Source: UBA6623 sp965217195
Lineage (GTDB): Bacteria > Acidobacteriota > Terriglobia > Bryobacterales > UBA6623
NCBI GenBank assembly: GCA_965217195.1
Contig: CBDCHL010000004.1
Coordinates: 1,488,001 to 1,552,000 of the forward strand
Direction: 5' to 3'
Length of the DNA stretch: 64,000 bases
The notes beneath the pieces are model-generated. The model did not search any database. It had not been told where the DNA came from and saw only the letters and a program-made list of their open reading frames with translations. The first letter of the stretch is position 1, and each line of letters opens with the position of its first letter. This document shows, in pieces, positions 25,400-34,253 of the stretch. The translations under genes and the position numbers were made by a program.

Positions 25400-27567
25400 A
25401 ACAGAAACCTCGTATTCAGAAACCCCGAAAAAAGCGTCACGTCAGGATAGATCCGCCGCAATCCCGCGCCCGGTTTCAGCACGCCGAATCCTCCAGTGAT
25501 GACGATGTTGTCGTTGAGAAAAGGACGGTATTGGAAACCGAACCCGGCATCGACGCCGATGCTTTTCTTGATGCCGCTTTGAAACAAGATCGCTTCGAGC
25601 ACCTCGGTCCGATCAAAGCGCAAGTAGTTGACGTTGATTTGCGCCTTGAGTTTCGGCGTCAACTTGGCGTCTGTTCCGGCGTTGAAAATCATCACGCCGG
25701 GGTTCAAGAAATTCGCTTGGCCTTGGAACTTATTGCTTCGCAGCGACGGCAGCAGACTGTTGAAACTGAAAAGCGCTACGCCGGCCGCCGTCAGCGGAAT
25801 CGTCTGGCGGTTGAGCAAATTCGTCCCGCCGCCTTCAAAGAGCGGATTCAACAAGCCGCGATCGGCCAGCGCCGGGTTCCCGAGAAAACCGCCGCCGGCG
25901 AATTGCGGGTTGTCGACAATGGCGTCGAAGCCGCGGGCGACTCCATCGTTGATATCGTCGTCGCCCGAGGCGTAGAAGAACGACACGCGATAGCGCCGCC
26001 AGTCGACTTCGTAGTCGAGTTCGAGCGCCCCCATGAACGCCTTGATGTGTTGCGGATTGTTCAAAGGCGGCAACGGATGAAAATCGTCGCGCCCGAAGGC
26101 ATAGTAAATCGCGTGCGAGACGTTCTATCGGCCCAAGTGTCCCTCGCCGGCGAACCCGGCGTACCCGGCGCGAATCTTGTGCGGCCGCGGATCGCCGATC
26201 GGGGCGGGGCGCACCAAGAAGCCGTTGCGGTCGATGTGGAAGCTCGGTTGGTCGTTGTTGTAATGCAGGCTGAAATTCAGGTTGTAGCCGAGGGTCGGCT
26301 GGTCTTGCAGATACAGATTGGCTATATAGACCGACTGATTACGCCCGCGCCAACGGTTCAGCCCGCTGTTGGTATCTTTTTCGAGCAGGTTGAAATAGGC
26401 CAAGTTGTATTGCAACTTGTTGTTGCGAAGGGTGCCGAAAAGCCGCGCGCCCGGCTGTTCATCGGAAAAGATGAAACCGCGAAAATCGCTCGTGAAGCGC
26501 TGAATGCCTACTCGCATGGCGCTGAAGTCGAACTCGGCGTTACCCACGTCGTCGAAATCCTTCTTCCCGCGCCTGAGCAGCTTCGAGCTGTTCGTTCCAA
26601 AGCGCGTTTCGAAAAACATCTCCTGTAGGCCGATGTGCGTATCGAGCCGCGTCACGCCCGCGCGCGGGTCGATGCGAACGACGTTGTTTTCGCGCGCCCC
26701 CAGGTAGTTGATATTGAACTCCGGCGTAATCTTGAGGCTGAAATCCACCGGCTTGAAACCGGCACTGCCGCGGAAGAACTCCATCGCGATGCGGAAGCTC
26801 TGGCGCACGAAACTTTGCCCGCCGTCGCCGAAAAACTCAGAGCTGTCGGGATTGGCCGTACTCACCGCGTTCGTCGTCGGAACGCGCCGCAGCTCGACCA
26901 GAGTGTCGCTGCTTCCGGCGAGGTTCAAGAAATTCTTGTGGCCGAAAAGCGGAATATCGCCTTTGACACGGTTCTTGTTGTAGGGGTCCTACCAGCGGGG
27001 TCGCGAATAGATCAGGTCGAGTTTTTCGTTCTCATAGCGTTTCGGGAACGGAAACTCCGCGCGCCAACGGTCGGGGACGCGGTCTTCGGAGCGATGTTCG
27101 GAACCGAGAGGGATTTCGAAAGAAGGCGGAACTCCCGCCAACGACCCGTCGCCGGGCCCGCGCCGAGGCCGCGGGTAGAGAGCCTCGATGGAAACTTGCA
27201 CAAGCGGAGGAGGCGCCTTCGTTCGGGGGGTTCGTCGCACGAGAGTTCTGGTGCGATCTTCGGCGAGAGGCGGGGCCGAGGGGAGAGCGTCGCGCATCCG
27301 TTGCCGCTCGACCTCGTCGGGATTCGGCGGAATGACGATCGCTGCCGGCCCCATGCGGCGGGGCAGTTGGTGCGTCGGCGACGCGGTCGCTTGGCTACGC
27401 CTTGCCGACCCGGCTTCGCGCGTGCGGCCTTTGACGCCGATCGTCGCCACTTGGGCCGCGATAGGGGCTGACAGGGAAGCCGCCAACACTGTCGCCGCGA
27501 AGGTATGGAAGGGGATTCTCATCGCCCGCCGGGTCATCTTGCGCGGTCGCGGCTTCGCGCCATTCAC
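25396..27567 (-). pseudogene. Porin-like outer-membrane protein with two in-frame TAG codons
   Basis: One frame of 723 codons runs from GTG 27567 (4-bp overlap with the upstream cytochrome gene; ATG 27537 also possible) to 25396. It contains TAG at 26989-26991 ('PRW-stop-DPYNKNRVKGDIP') and 26125-26127 ('GHLGR-stop-NVSHAIYYAFG'). Coding character continues unbroken across both. The product has a signal ('FHTFAATVLAASLSAPIAAQ'), a Pro-rich linker, and many alternating aromatic strands ending in 'FSGFLNTRFLF', an outer-membrane barrel ending in Phe. It probably pairs with the flanking multihaem cytochromes. Either it is a twice-mutated pseudogene or the ambers are read through; other genes here end in TAG, which argues for the pseudogene. 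Confidence 0.75.
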
Positions 27568-28853
27568 CGAATCAGCCCGGCCGCGGCTCGGAACCTTTTC
27601 GCGAACTCCGCCGGGCGATAAGTGGAGGGGTGTTCCAAGTAATCGTAGAGCTCGCCGATCGCTTGCTCCGCGCCCTCGGTCCCTGGCGCCGCCGCGATTG
27701 CGTCGAGCGCCATCGTTGCTTGCTCGGCCGCATTGACGCCGAAATTGCTGATTCGCCGAATGTCCGTTTCGAGAGCGCGGGCCATTCCCGAAGCCGCCGA
27801 TGACGTGAAGTCATGCGCGGCGAACCGCTCGGCCAGCGCCTCGGCCTGTGCGGCGATCGCGCGGGCTTCACTCGCAATCGTTTCCCCGTCACCCAACTTG
27901 CCCCCGATCGCCTTGCTCAGAGTCTCGAGCGATCCGCTGAGGCTGCTCGCCGAACCGCCGGCGGCTTGCCGCGTCACCGCCTCCAACACGACGAACCGCG
28001 AAACGTTCAACAGCAATCCGCCGGGTTTGCGCCCGCCGTAGCCGCGGGCGATCCGCCAACTATCCCGCCGCAGATCGTGGTGGCATTGATAGCATTCCAA
28101 ATGCACGAACTCGGGCCAAGCCGGCGAGGCGGCGTCGGCAGCGAGCTGCCGCATCCCCTCGGCCAGAGCCATCGCTTGTCCCACGGCCAGCGCCCGCAAA
28201 GTGGGAAGCGTGTTGCCCGCCTCGGTCTCGGGCACGCGCCAGTGTCTCGGCAACGCCGCGCTGAACGTGTCGAGCTCAAAAACGAGGTCGGGGTGCCCGG
28301 CGGCGATCAGCGCGTGGTCGACCCGCCGGCCTCGTGCACCGATGTGGCATCCCAGGCATTTCGCGGCGCGGACGGCGAGGTCTTTCGTATCGTCCATCCC
28401 GAGCGACACGTTGTTGGTGTGGCTGTTGTCGGCGGCGGTGTGCGGCCCCAGCCATTTTTCCGCGGGGCCGTGGCAGGCTTCGCACGACACACCGTCGGAG
28501 ATGAACTTCGCCGTCGAGCCGACGGCGTGGCAGCTCAGGCAGTTTTCGGCTTTCGTGGCGTCGCCGACGCCGACGATTTCCGCCATGCGCTTCGACCGCT
28601 CATTCGAAAGAACGCTGTAGGCCTGCGAATGCTTATCGCGGACCGACCAAATCGAATATTCATTGCCGAGAATACGGCTTTGGCTCAGAGGTGCCGGCGT
28701 GGTCGCCCCATGGCAGTTTGAGGACGCGCAGCCACCCGCACCAATGTAGCCCGGTGCTTGGGCGCTAACGGCGAGCGCCCCGAACAGCCCCGGCAGAGCC
28801 ACTCGAAACGCTTGCTGAAGGACCGATCGTGCCGGCCCGGCGGGTCCGCTCAT
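27564..28853 (-). CDS. Pentahaem cytochrome c
   Basis: From ATG 28853 (upstream TTG 28880 possible) the protein has 429 residues. A signal-like hydrophobic start ('AFRVALPGLFGALAVSAQ') precedes five haem motifs: CASSNCH (CxxxxCH type) near residue 43, CLSCH, CEACH, CLGCH and CYQCH. 'DHALIAAGHPDLVFELDTF' resembles c554-type multihaem cytochromes. The last third is helical and haem-free. It is the first gene of the minus-strand operon and probably the periplasmic electron donor or acceptor to the porin/decahaem pair. Confidence 0.9.
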   Translation of the reverse strand: MSGPAGPARSVLQQAFRVALPGLFGALAVSAQAPGYIGAGGCASSNCHGATTPAPLSQSRILGNEYSIWSVRDKHSQAYSVLSNERSKRMAEIVGVGDATKAENCLSCHAVGSTAKFISDGVSCEACHGPAEKWLGPHTAADNSHTNNVSLGMDDTKDLAVRAAKCLGCHIGARGRRVDHALIAAGHPDLVFELDTFSAALPRHWRVPETEAGNTLPTLRALAVGQAMALAEGMRQLAADAASPAWPEFVHLECYQCHHDLRRDSWRIARGYGGRKPGGLLLNVSRFVVLEAVTRQAAGGSASSLSGSLETLSKAIGGKLGDGETIASEARAIAAQAEALAERFAAHDFTSSAASGMARALETDIRRISNFGVNAAEQATMALDAIAAAPGTEGAEQAIGELYDYLEHPSTYRPAEFAKRFRAAAGLIR

Positions 28854-28892
28854 GACTGTCTCACATTGTACAGTTTTCAAGCGATCTGCCCA

Positions 28893-28960
28893 GGGTAGCG
28901 ACGGGTCTCTTGCCGGTCCTATAGCCCACCCTGGGGACCGACTCTCAGCCGGTCACACCG
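28893..28960. repeat. 'ACGGGTCTCTTGCCGGTCC' and 'GACCGACTCTCAGCCGGTC' palindromic words
   Basis: Two imperfect members of the ACCGGC...GCCGGT family in the gap upstream of the cytochrome operon. The second has a G:C to A mismatch in its left arm. Confidence 0.45.
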
Positions 28961-28976
28961 CGAGCACTCAAGGCCC

Positions 28977-29170
28977 TCATTCTCGGGCGATTCGAACTTC
29001 GATGTCCCCGATTCCGTCAAATCGCGCAACGGCCCTGCTTCCCGGCGGCAGCGCTTGCGGCCCAGTGACGGAGCCGGTGAGCACGAAATCCCCTGCGTGT
29101 AAACCGATCCCTCGCTCTCGTACGCTGTTCACCAGCCAAGTGAAAACATCGAGCGGATCGCGGCGCCACT
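28977..29170 (-). pseudogene. C-terminal fragment of 2-keto-4-pentenoate hydratase-like (FAH superfamily) protein
   Basis: The minus strand before the stop at 28977 reads 'DPLDVFTWLVNSVRERGIGL' then 'HAGDFVLTGSVTGPQALPPG' and 'ARFDGIGDIEVRI'. This is the usual C-terminal end of MhpD-like hydratases (WLanxlaxxGxxLkaGdvVLtGS...GsvxVrf). The gene's N-terminal three quarters are absent; coding similarity stops at about 29170, where a palindromic repeat begins. A remnant, not expressed as a functional enzyme. Confidence 0.7.
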
Positions 29171-29173
29171 CTC

Positions 29174-29245
29174 CGCTCCGCCCCCGGAGGGGACGCGGAT
29201 AGTAGCCCCGGGTGAAGCGAAGCGGAACCCCGGGGTTCCGACTTG
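29174..29245. repeat. 'CGCCCCCGGAGGGG...GCGGATAGTAGCCCCGGG' repeat, copy 1
   Basis: CCGCCCCCGGAGGGGACGCG then GATAGTAGCCCCGGGTGAAG and CGGAACCCCGGGG. The copy at 50728-50778 shares GCGGATAGTAGCCCCGGG. It begins where the hydratase remnant ends. Confidence 0.7.
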
Positions 29246-29279
29246 CCCACGAGAATGACCGTTGCTGCCGCCGGCCGGC

Positions 29280-30686
29280 CTAGTCCGCGCCTCCTTCCCC
29301 CAACAACTCGAAGAATCGTGCCACCGAGTGAATGGCCTTGTAGTAGTTGTCCAAGTGGAATTTCTCGTTGGGAGAATGCAGCCGGTCATCAGGAAGCCCG
29401 AAGCCCATCATCGCGGTTGGGATTCCCAAGTGCGTCGCGATGTCGCCGACGACCGGCACCGAACCTCCCGAACGGATGAAAACCGTCTTGCGCCCGAACA
29501 CTTCCTCCAATGCGCGGGCCGCTTTCGCAAGCGCCGGATGATCGGGACTGACCTGAGACGCCGGTGCCGTCGACAGCAGGCGGACCTCTACTTCAATGCC
29601 CGCCGGAGAATTCTCGGTGACGAATCGCCGCACCGATTCAAGGATCTTATCGGGGTCCTGCTCAGGGACCAAGCGCATGCTGACCTTCGCAATAGCCTTG
29701 GCGGGAATGACCGTTTTGCCCCCCGGTCCCGTGAATCCCCCGCCGATGCCGTGAACCTCAAACGTCGGCCGCGCCCAGGTGCGTTCAAACACGGAATAGC
29801 CCGGCTCGCCCGTCAATTGGGGAGAGCCGACCTCGGCTTCGAGATAGTCGGACTCATCGAACGGCAGCCCGTCCCAGCTTTCCTTTTCGGCCGCGGCGGG
29901 AGCGCGAACGTCATCGTAGACACCGGGAATTTGGATCACGCCGTCGGCGTCCTTGCAGCGGCCCAGCAACTCGACGAGGCCGAAGACGGCATTGGGCGCG
30001 GCCCCACCATAAAGCCCGGAATGGAGGTCGCGCGAGGGTCCTCGTGCTTCCCATTCCATGTAGATCATGCCTCGCAAACCTGTGCAGAGCGTCGGAATCC
30101 CGGCACCGTACATGGCCGTATCGGAAACCAGCGCCGCGTCAGCTTCGAGACGGTCTCGGTTCCCCGCGACGTACGCGGTGATGGTCTCTCCGCCGACTTC
30201 CTCCTCGCCCTCGATCAGAAACTTCACATTGATCGGTAACTGGCCGTGCACCTCGCGGAGGGCTTCGATGGCTTTGATATGCGCGTACATCTGGCCTTTG
30301 TCGTCCGATGCTCCGCGGGCGTAGAGATCGCCGTTGCGGACGGTGGGTTCGAAGGGTGGGCTGACCCATTCATCCAGCGGATCGGGAGGCTGGACGTCAT
30401 AGTGGCCGTAACACAAGATCGTGGGTTTGCCGGGAGCGTGGAGCCAATCGGCATAGACGAGCGGGTACCGCCCGCCGGCCAAGCCCGAGACCGACCCGGG
30501 CTGAATCATCTCGACGTTTTCGAGCCCGGCGGAGCGAAGGCTCGCCGCAACATAATCGGCCGCGCGCAGGACGTCCGCTTTGTTCTCCGGCAGAGTGCTG
30601 ATGCTGGGAATGGAGAGAAGCTCTTTCAGTTCGCCGAGTAAACGATCGCGGTTTTGCTCCACAAAGAGGGACAGGGAATTCGACAT
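29280..30686 (-). CDS. M20 family metallo-dipeptidase
   Basis: From ATG 30686 the protein has 468 residues. M20 zinc-site motifs are clear: 'ILCYGHYDVQPPDPLDEW' (His and Asp), 'YARGASDDKGQM' (bridging Asp), 'FLIEGEEEVGG' (catalytic and metal Glu) and 'MGFGLPDDRLHSPNEKF' (last His). 'RGPSRDLHSGLYGGAAPNA' marks the lid/dimerisation domain of CNDP-type dipeptidases. It is probably a cytoplasmic dipeptidase releasing amino acids. Single gene; the 3' end lies 110 bp from a hydratase remnant. Confidence 0.93.
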   Translation of the reverse strand: MSNSLSLFVEQNRDRLLGELKELLSIPSISTLPENKADVLRAADYVAASLRSAGLENVEMIQPGSVSGLAGGRYPLVYADWLHAPGKPTILCYGHYDVQPPDPLDEWVSPPFEPTVRNGDLYARGASDDKGQMYAHIKAIEALREVHGQLPINVKFLIEGEEEVGGETITAYVAGNRDRLEADAALVSDTAMYGAGIPTLCTGLRGMIYMEWEARGPSRDLHSGLYGGAAPNAVFGLVELLGRCKDADGVIQIPGVYDDVRAPAAAEKESWDGLPFDESDYLEAEVGSPQLTGEPGYSVFERTWARPTFEVHGIGGGFTGPGGKTVIPAKAIAKVSMRLVPEQDPDKILESVRRFVTENSPAGIEVEVRLLSTAPASQVSPDHPALAKAARALEEVFGRKTVFIRSGGSVPVVGDIATHLGIPTAMMGFGLPDDRLHSPNEKFHLDNYYKAIHSVARFFELLGEGGAD

Positions 30687-30809
30687 GGTCAATGGGTATT
30701 ATAGGAACCCTGGTGACCGCTCCTTTTCGGTGCCGGCAGCCGGGATTTTTGCGGGACGGACCCTCTGGGACCGAATGCTAAGATAAACGAGCAGCTTTTC
30801 CTGTTGCCT

Positions 30810-30898
30810 GCTGGAGTGGCGGAACTGGCAGACGCACGGGACTCAAAATCCCGCGGACTTTACGGTCCATGAGGGTTCGACCCCCTCCTCCAGCACCA
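30810..30898 (+). tRNA. tRNA-Leu (anticodon CAA)
   Basis: An 89-nt class II tRNA. The acceptor stem is GCTGGAG/CTCCAGC, the D arm contains TGGCGGAACTGGCAGACGC, the anticodon loop CTCAAAA gives CAA (Leu, UUG codons), and a long variable arm (CGGACTTTACGGTCCATG) is typical of tRNA-Leu. T loop TTCGACC. CCA is encoded. An FkbM gene starts 41 bp downstream. Confidence 0.96.
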
Positions 30899-30939
30899 GC
30901 CCCCGTCGCTGTCGATGAGGTCCCAATAGACTCGTCTTT

Positions 30940-31932
30940 ATGGCTTCATTGACCGACCGATTTAACGCCCGGGTCCCCCTCCCCGTTCGAGTACTTCTGT
31001 TGATCGGCGTAGGGTTATCGATCGCACAGCCCAAGATTCTGGCACCCGGCATTGGGACGCTGTGGGCCGTCGGGCAGAAGATGCTCGGCAACGCCCCCGA
31101 CTGCCCCTGGGGATCCATCGTCACCTACTACTACGACTTGGAGAGCTTCAGCGGATGGGTCCTTCATCACAGGAATCAGATCGAAGTGCGACAGTACGAC
31201 GAGACCTTCGATCTCCAACAGGTCTATCACCCAAAGCGAAGCTTTTGGATTCGCAAGAGTGGTCTGCACGAGGGGGCGGCGCTCCTGGCTTACCACTTAG
31301 GCGAGCGAAATCGAATCCAGGAACGGTTTGGGGAAACCCTGATCCGGGAAGGAGACATCGTTATTGACTGCGGTGCGCATGTTGGAACGTTCGTTCATCA
31401 GTCGCTGGCCAACGGTGCCTCCAAGGTAGTTGCGATCGACCCCGATCCCACGCAGGTCGAATGTTTGCGGCGTAACTTCCGCGAGGAGATCGCCTCGGGG
31501 CGTGTGGTCGTCGTGCCCGAGGGCGTGTGGAGCAAGGAAGGGACCATGACGCTCTACGTCGCGTCGTTGCACTCGGGGGCAAGCAGTTTCGTAGAAAAGC
31601 ATGGGGAAAAGGAAATCACCGTCCGCGTGACGACCATTGACGAGTTGGTCGGGCGGTTGGGGCTCCCGCGAGTCGATTTGATCAAGCTTGACATCGAGGG
31701 GGCGGAACGCGAGGCTCTGCTCGGCGCATCCGAAACGCTGGGGAAGTACGGCCCCGCGCTTCTGATCGACAGCTACCACCGTCCCGACGACGTCGTGGTC
31801 TTACGCCGTCTGATAGCCGATGCGGGCGTTGGCTACCAAGCCTCCTGCGGCTGGTGCGTCTTGGCTCGATCGGGTCTGTTGAGGCCCCACGTGCAACTCT
31901 ATCGTTCAGCTCTATCGACAGACGCCCCGTAG
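30940..31932 (+). CDS. Membrane-anchored FkbM-family methyltransferase (paralogue 2)
   Basis: The 330-residue protein is paralogous to the one at 3553. A hydrophobic N-terminus ('VRVLLLIGVGLSIAQP') precedes an FkbM methyltransferase domain: 'VIDCGAHVGTFVHQSLANGA' (SAM motif I), 'AIDPDPTQVECLRRNFREEI' and 'IKLDIEGAEREALLGASETL'. The two share 'RFNxRVPxPxRxLLL' and 'CPW' near the N-terminus, so the anchor region is homologous too. Acceptor unknown; a cell-envelope glycan is a reasonable guess. The gene begins just after tRNA-Leu and its last 21 bp overlap the convergent kinase-like gene. Confidence 0.88.
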   Translation: MASLTDRFNARVPLPVRVLLLIGVGLSIAQPKILAPGIGTLWAVGQKMLGNAPDCPWGSIVTYYYDLESFSGWVLHHRNQIEVRQYDETFDLQQVYHPKRSFWIRKSGLHEGAALLAYHLGERNRIQERFGETLIREGDIVIDCGAHVGTFVHQSLANGASKVVAIDPDPTQVECLRRNFREEIASGRVVVVPEGVWSKEGTMTLYVASLHSGASSFVEKHGEKEITVRVTTIDELVGRLGLPRVDLIKLDIEGAEREALLGASETLGKYGPALLIDSYHRPDDVVVLRRLIADAGVGYQASCGWCVLARSGLLRPHVQLYRSALSTDAP

Positions 31933-32769
31933 GCGCGCCAACGGGCCGCCGTAGTCGAACAGAACTTGCTCTTCTCCCAGCCGCTCGATCCGCTCTTCAA
32001 AGTGGCTCAAGATGCGGTCTCGACGCGCCAGTAGCGCGCGCACCTCGGGCTTGGTCAAGTAGCCCCGTACCGATGACGCCGTTTCCTTGAGATTAAGAGT
32101 TCGCAGTGCGGCGAGCAGGGCCCGATCACAGCGCAGTAGCTGCTCGGGTTTTGACAGCTTCTTGTGCGTGCGAAAGGCGCGGGTGTGGTCGATCATCCAG
32201 ACCTTCCAGTTCGTGGTGATGATCAAGTTGCCGAGGTTCCGATCGACGTTGTAGATCAGCTGGTCGAAGACGCGCACGCGGTGGATCTGCTGATTCCACT
32301 CGGTCGTGTTGGGCGGTTCGATCTTGCGCTGGTGACGGAGCTTCTCGGTCATCAGCACATCGTCGATCCACCAGGTCATCGCGCCCCGTTTGCCGTCGAA
32401 CCTGCGCTCAACGCTGACCGGGACAGCGTCCAGCCCAAGCAACCTGCTCAAACGATACGCGGCGATGTTGAACTTGTAGCTGTCTCGGAAATCTAGTTCG
32501 TAGCCGGCGGAGGTTTGAAAGCTTCGATGGACGACGTCGATGCTTTGAATCTGCGCGTCGTGGGTTACGGCGCCGTCATGAAGCGTGGCGCGCAGTGAGT
32601 TTGTCACGCCTTGGGAAATCGGGCGCGTCGAAAGGACCCGAGCTTCGATTAGGAACTGCTCGATTCGGGCGGGCGTCCAACCGGTTTGGGCTTGCGCCGA
32701 TGCGGTAAGAGCGATTAGGTCGAGCATGGCGAGCAACGGGAGCAGTCGGCTGAGTGGGAAGTTGGACAT
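31912..32769 (-). CDS. Secreted protein-kinase-like protein (PI3K/HipA/FAM20-type fold)
   Basis: The 285-residue protein has a signal peptide ('LLPLLAMLDLIALTASAQAQ') and features of the atypical kinase fold: 'ISQGVTNSLRATL' (nucleotide-loop position, 51-63), 'DSYKFNIAAYRLSRLLGL', 'IYNVDRNLGNLIIT' (catalytic DRxxxN, about 172-185) and 'WMIDHTRAF' (metal-binding IDH/DFG position, 191-199). The same DRxxxN...IDhtraF arrangement is seen in PI3/PI4-kinases, HipA and FAM20 secretory kinases. It would phosphorylate a protein or glycan outside the cytoplasm, if ATP is available there; it could also be a pseudokinase. GAGGA lies before the ATG at 32769. Assignment rests on motifs only. Confidence 0.75.
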   Translation of the reverse strand: MSNFPLSRLLPLLAMLDLIALTASAQAQTGWTPARIEQFLIEARVLSTRPISQGVTNSLRATLHDGAVTHDAQIQSIDVVHRSFQTSAGYELDFRDSYKFNIAAYRLSRLLGLDAVPVSVERRFDGKRGAMTWWIDDVLMTEKLRHQRKIEPPNTTEWNQQIHRVRVFDQLIYNVDRNLGNLIITTNWKVWMIDHTRAFRTHKKLSKPEQLLRCDRALLAALRTLNLKETASSVRGYLTKPEVRALLARRDRILSHFEERIERLGEEQVLFDYGGPLARLRGVCR

Positions 32770-32800
32770 GGATCCTCGGGCTCGCCTCGATCGCGCGGCT

Positions 32801-33751
32801 CTAGACCGAAAGCGGCTTCAGGTAATCGTAGCTCTTCCGCACGGCTTCCTCGACCGACATGATGCCGGCGAAAGCTTGGTGAACCGTCACGTAACCGCTG
32901 TAGCCGATGCCGTGCAGCGTCTCGAACATTTCCTCGAAATTGACGCCGCCCGGTTCCCAAACACCAATATGGTCGATCGGAACCGGGCCCTTGCCCCAGG
33001 TATTGACGGCACTCTCGGCTTCGGGATTGAGCTTGTGGTTCTGGACGTAGACGTTGAAGATGTAGTCCCGCACCGCCTCGATGCCGTGTTTGCCGTATTG
33101 CTCACCGGCGATGAACCAATTCGCAGGCTCGTAAATGATCCCGAAATTCTCGCGTCCCACGGCCTTGAGCACACGCAGGGAGCCCTCGACGGTTTCGAAA
33201 AGGCTCGAGTTGTGGGACTGATGTGCCAAGCGGATATTGCGCTCGGCGGCTTCGTCGCTTGCTCTTTGCGCCCACTCAATGTCTTCGTCCTTTTTCATGC
33301 AGATGCGAATCAGGGGGGCCCCGAACGACTCCGCCAGGTCGAGATAGGGCGTGATGTTGCGCAGCCCGTCGGGGCCGTTCTTGTCGTTCTGAGGGACGTA
33401 GAAGTCTCCGGTCGCCATCGAAACGACCAGTCCGGCGGCGCGGATAGCCTCGCTGATCTCAGTGACCTTTTCCGGCGGCGAGTGAACGCCCACTTGCGAA
33501 GCGCGCATGCAAAGCGCGTCATAGCCGATTTTTTGCGCCAGGGCGATCAGCTCGTGGATATTCAGCGACGCCTCGCGTTTGTTGCTGAACGACTCGGCAA
33601 CGCGCGCCGACAGCGAAAGCTTCATGCGCGGCGCGGCGGCGGGCTCGGGTGCTGGTTCTTCGGGCGGCGCGGAAGGGGCGCAGCCCGCGCCCCAGGCGGC
33701 CAACGCGGCGGCTGATTCCAGAAAGCGGCGGCGAGTGGAATCAGACTTCAC
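32801..33751 (-). CDS. Exported sugar phosphate isomerase/epimerase-like TIM-barrel protein
   Basis: GTG at 33751 is chosen because AGGAGG lies eight bases upstream and the protein then opens with 'KSDSTRRRFLESAAALAAWG' and 'AGC', a Tat-like signal with lipobox. The 316-residue product is an AP-endonuclease-2/xylose-isomerase-type barrel ('IHELIALAQKIGYDALCMRA', 'GAPLIRICMKKDED', 'NIRLAHQSHNSSLFETVEGS', 'NFGIIYEPANWFIAGEQYGK', 'VTVHQAFAGIMSVEEAV'). Metal-ligand residues Glu, Asp/His are present. Exported members with unknown sugar substrates are common in acidobacteria and planctomycetes. Close on the same strand to the secreted kinase gene (31 bp gap), so co-transcription is likely. Confidence 0.9.
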   Translation of the reverse strand: MKSDSTRRRFLESAAALAAWGAGCAPSAPPEEPAPEPAAAPRMKLSLSARVAESFSNKREASLNIHELIALAQKIGYDALCMRASQVGVHSPPEKVTEISEAIRAAGLVVSMATGDFYVPQNDKNGPDGLRNITPYLDLAESFGAPLIRICMKKDEDIEWAQRASDEAAERNIRLAHQSHNSSLFETVEGSLRVLKAVGRENFGIIYEPANWFIAGEQYGKHGIEAVRDYIFNVYVQNHKLNPEAESAVNTWGKGPVPIDHIGVWEPGGVNFEEMFETLHGIGYSGYVTVHQAFAGIMSVEEAVRKSYDYLKPLSV

Positions 33752-33914
33752 GAGGGACCCTCCTGACAACGGGCCGCTTGGCCGACGGCCCGTGAAATCA
33801 TAGCAATTCGGGGTGTGCGGCGCGCCCGGCACCGCCACGGCCGCACGGCGGGCCTTGCCCCTGTTGCCCGCTTCGTCGAGGTTCTCCTTAAAGATCCGAC
33901 GCCGATTTGCCGAT

Positions 33915-34253
33915 ATGCACAGCATGAGCGAAAAAATGTTCGACCGCCGCCGTACCGCCCGCAAGGCGGTCGATCTTCCGGCCGGGCTGAAGGTCTCTAC
34001 TTATGACGAGCAGGGTTCCCCTCGGACTTTTGCCGCGAAACTCGTTGATGTGACCGAGAGTGGGGTCGGGGTCGAAATGTACGTGCCCCTTGTCGAAGGC
34101 TCGACCGTGGCTCTCGAAGGCGAGCTGGCCAACGCCGACTTATCGTTGAATCTCCAGGGCCGGGCGCGGGTCGTCTATTGCCGCTGCGAGAACGGCGAGA
34201 CTTTCCGCGTTGGGTTGGCCTACGAAGAAGTCGCTTACCGCAAGACAGCTTGA
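33915..34253 (+). CDS. PilZ domain protein
   Basis: The 112-residue protein is essentially one PilZ domain. The c-di-GMP-binding pattern is visible as 'DRRRTARKAV' (RxxxR motif, about residues 10-19) and 'DVTESGVGVEMYVPL' (DxSxxG-type, with T for S at the third position). A final strand 'RVGLAYEEVAY' closes the barrel. It probably binds cyclic di-GMP in the cytoplasm and controls a surface or motility process. ATG 33915 is chosen as it begins just before the motif; 33924 is an alternative. Divergent from the epimerase gene. Confidence 0.85.
   Translation: MHSMSEKMFDRRRTARKAVDLPAGLKVSTYDEQGSPRTFAAKLVDVTESGVGVEMYVPLVEGSTVALEGELANADLSLNLQGRARVVYCRCENGETFRVGLAYEEVAYRKTA

Noticed and set aside
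25396..27567. Alternative genetic code or pyrrolysine at TAG
   Set aside because: Several intact genes in the window terminate with TAG, and no supporting tRNA or synthetase is seen.
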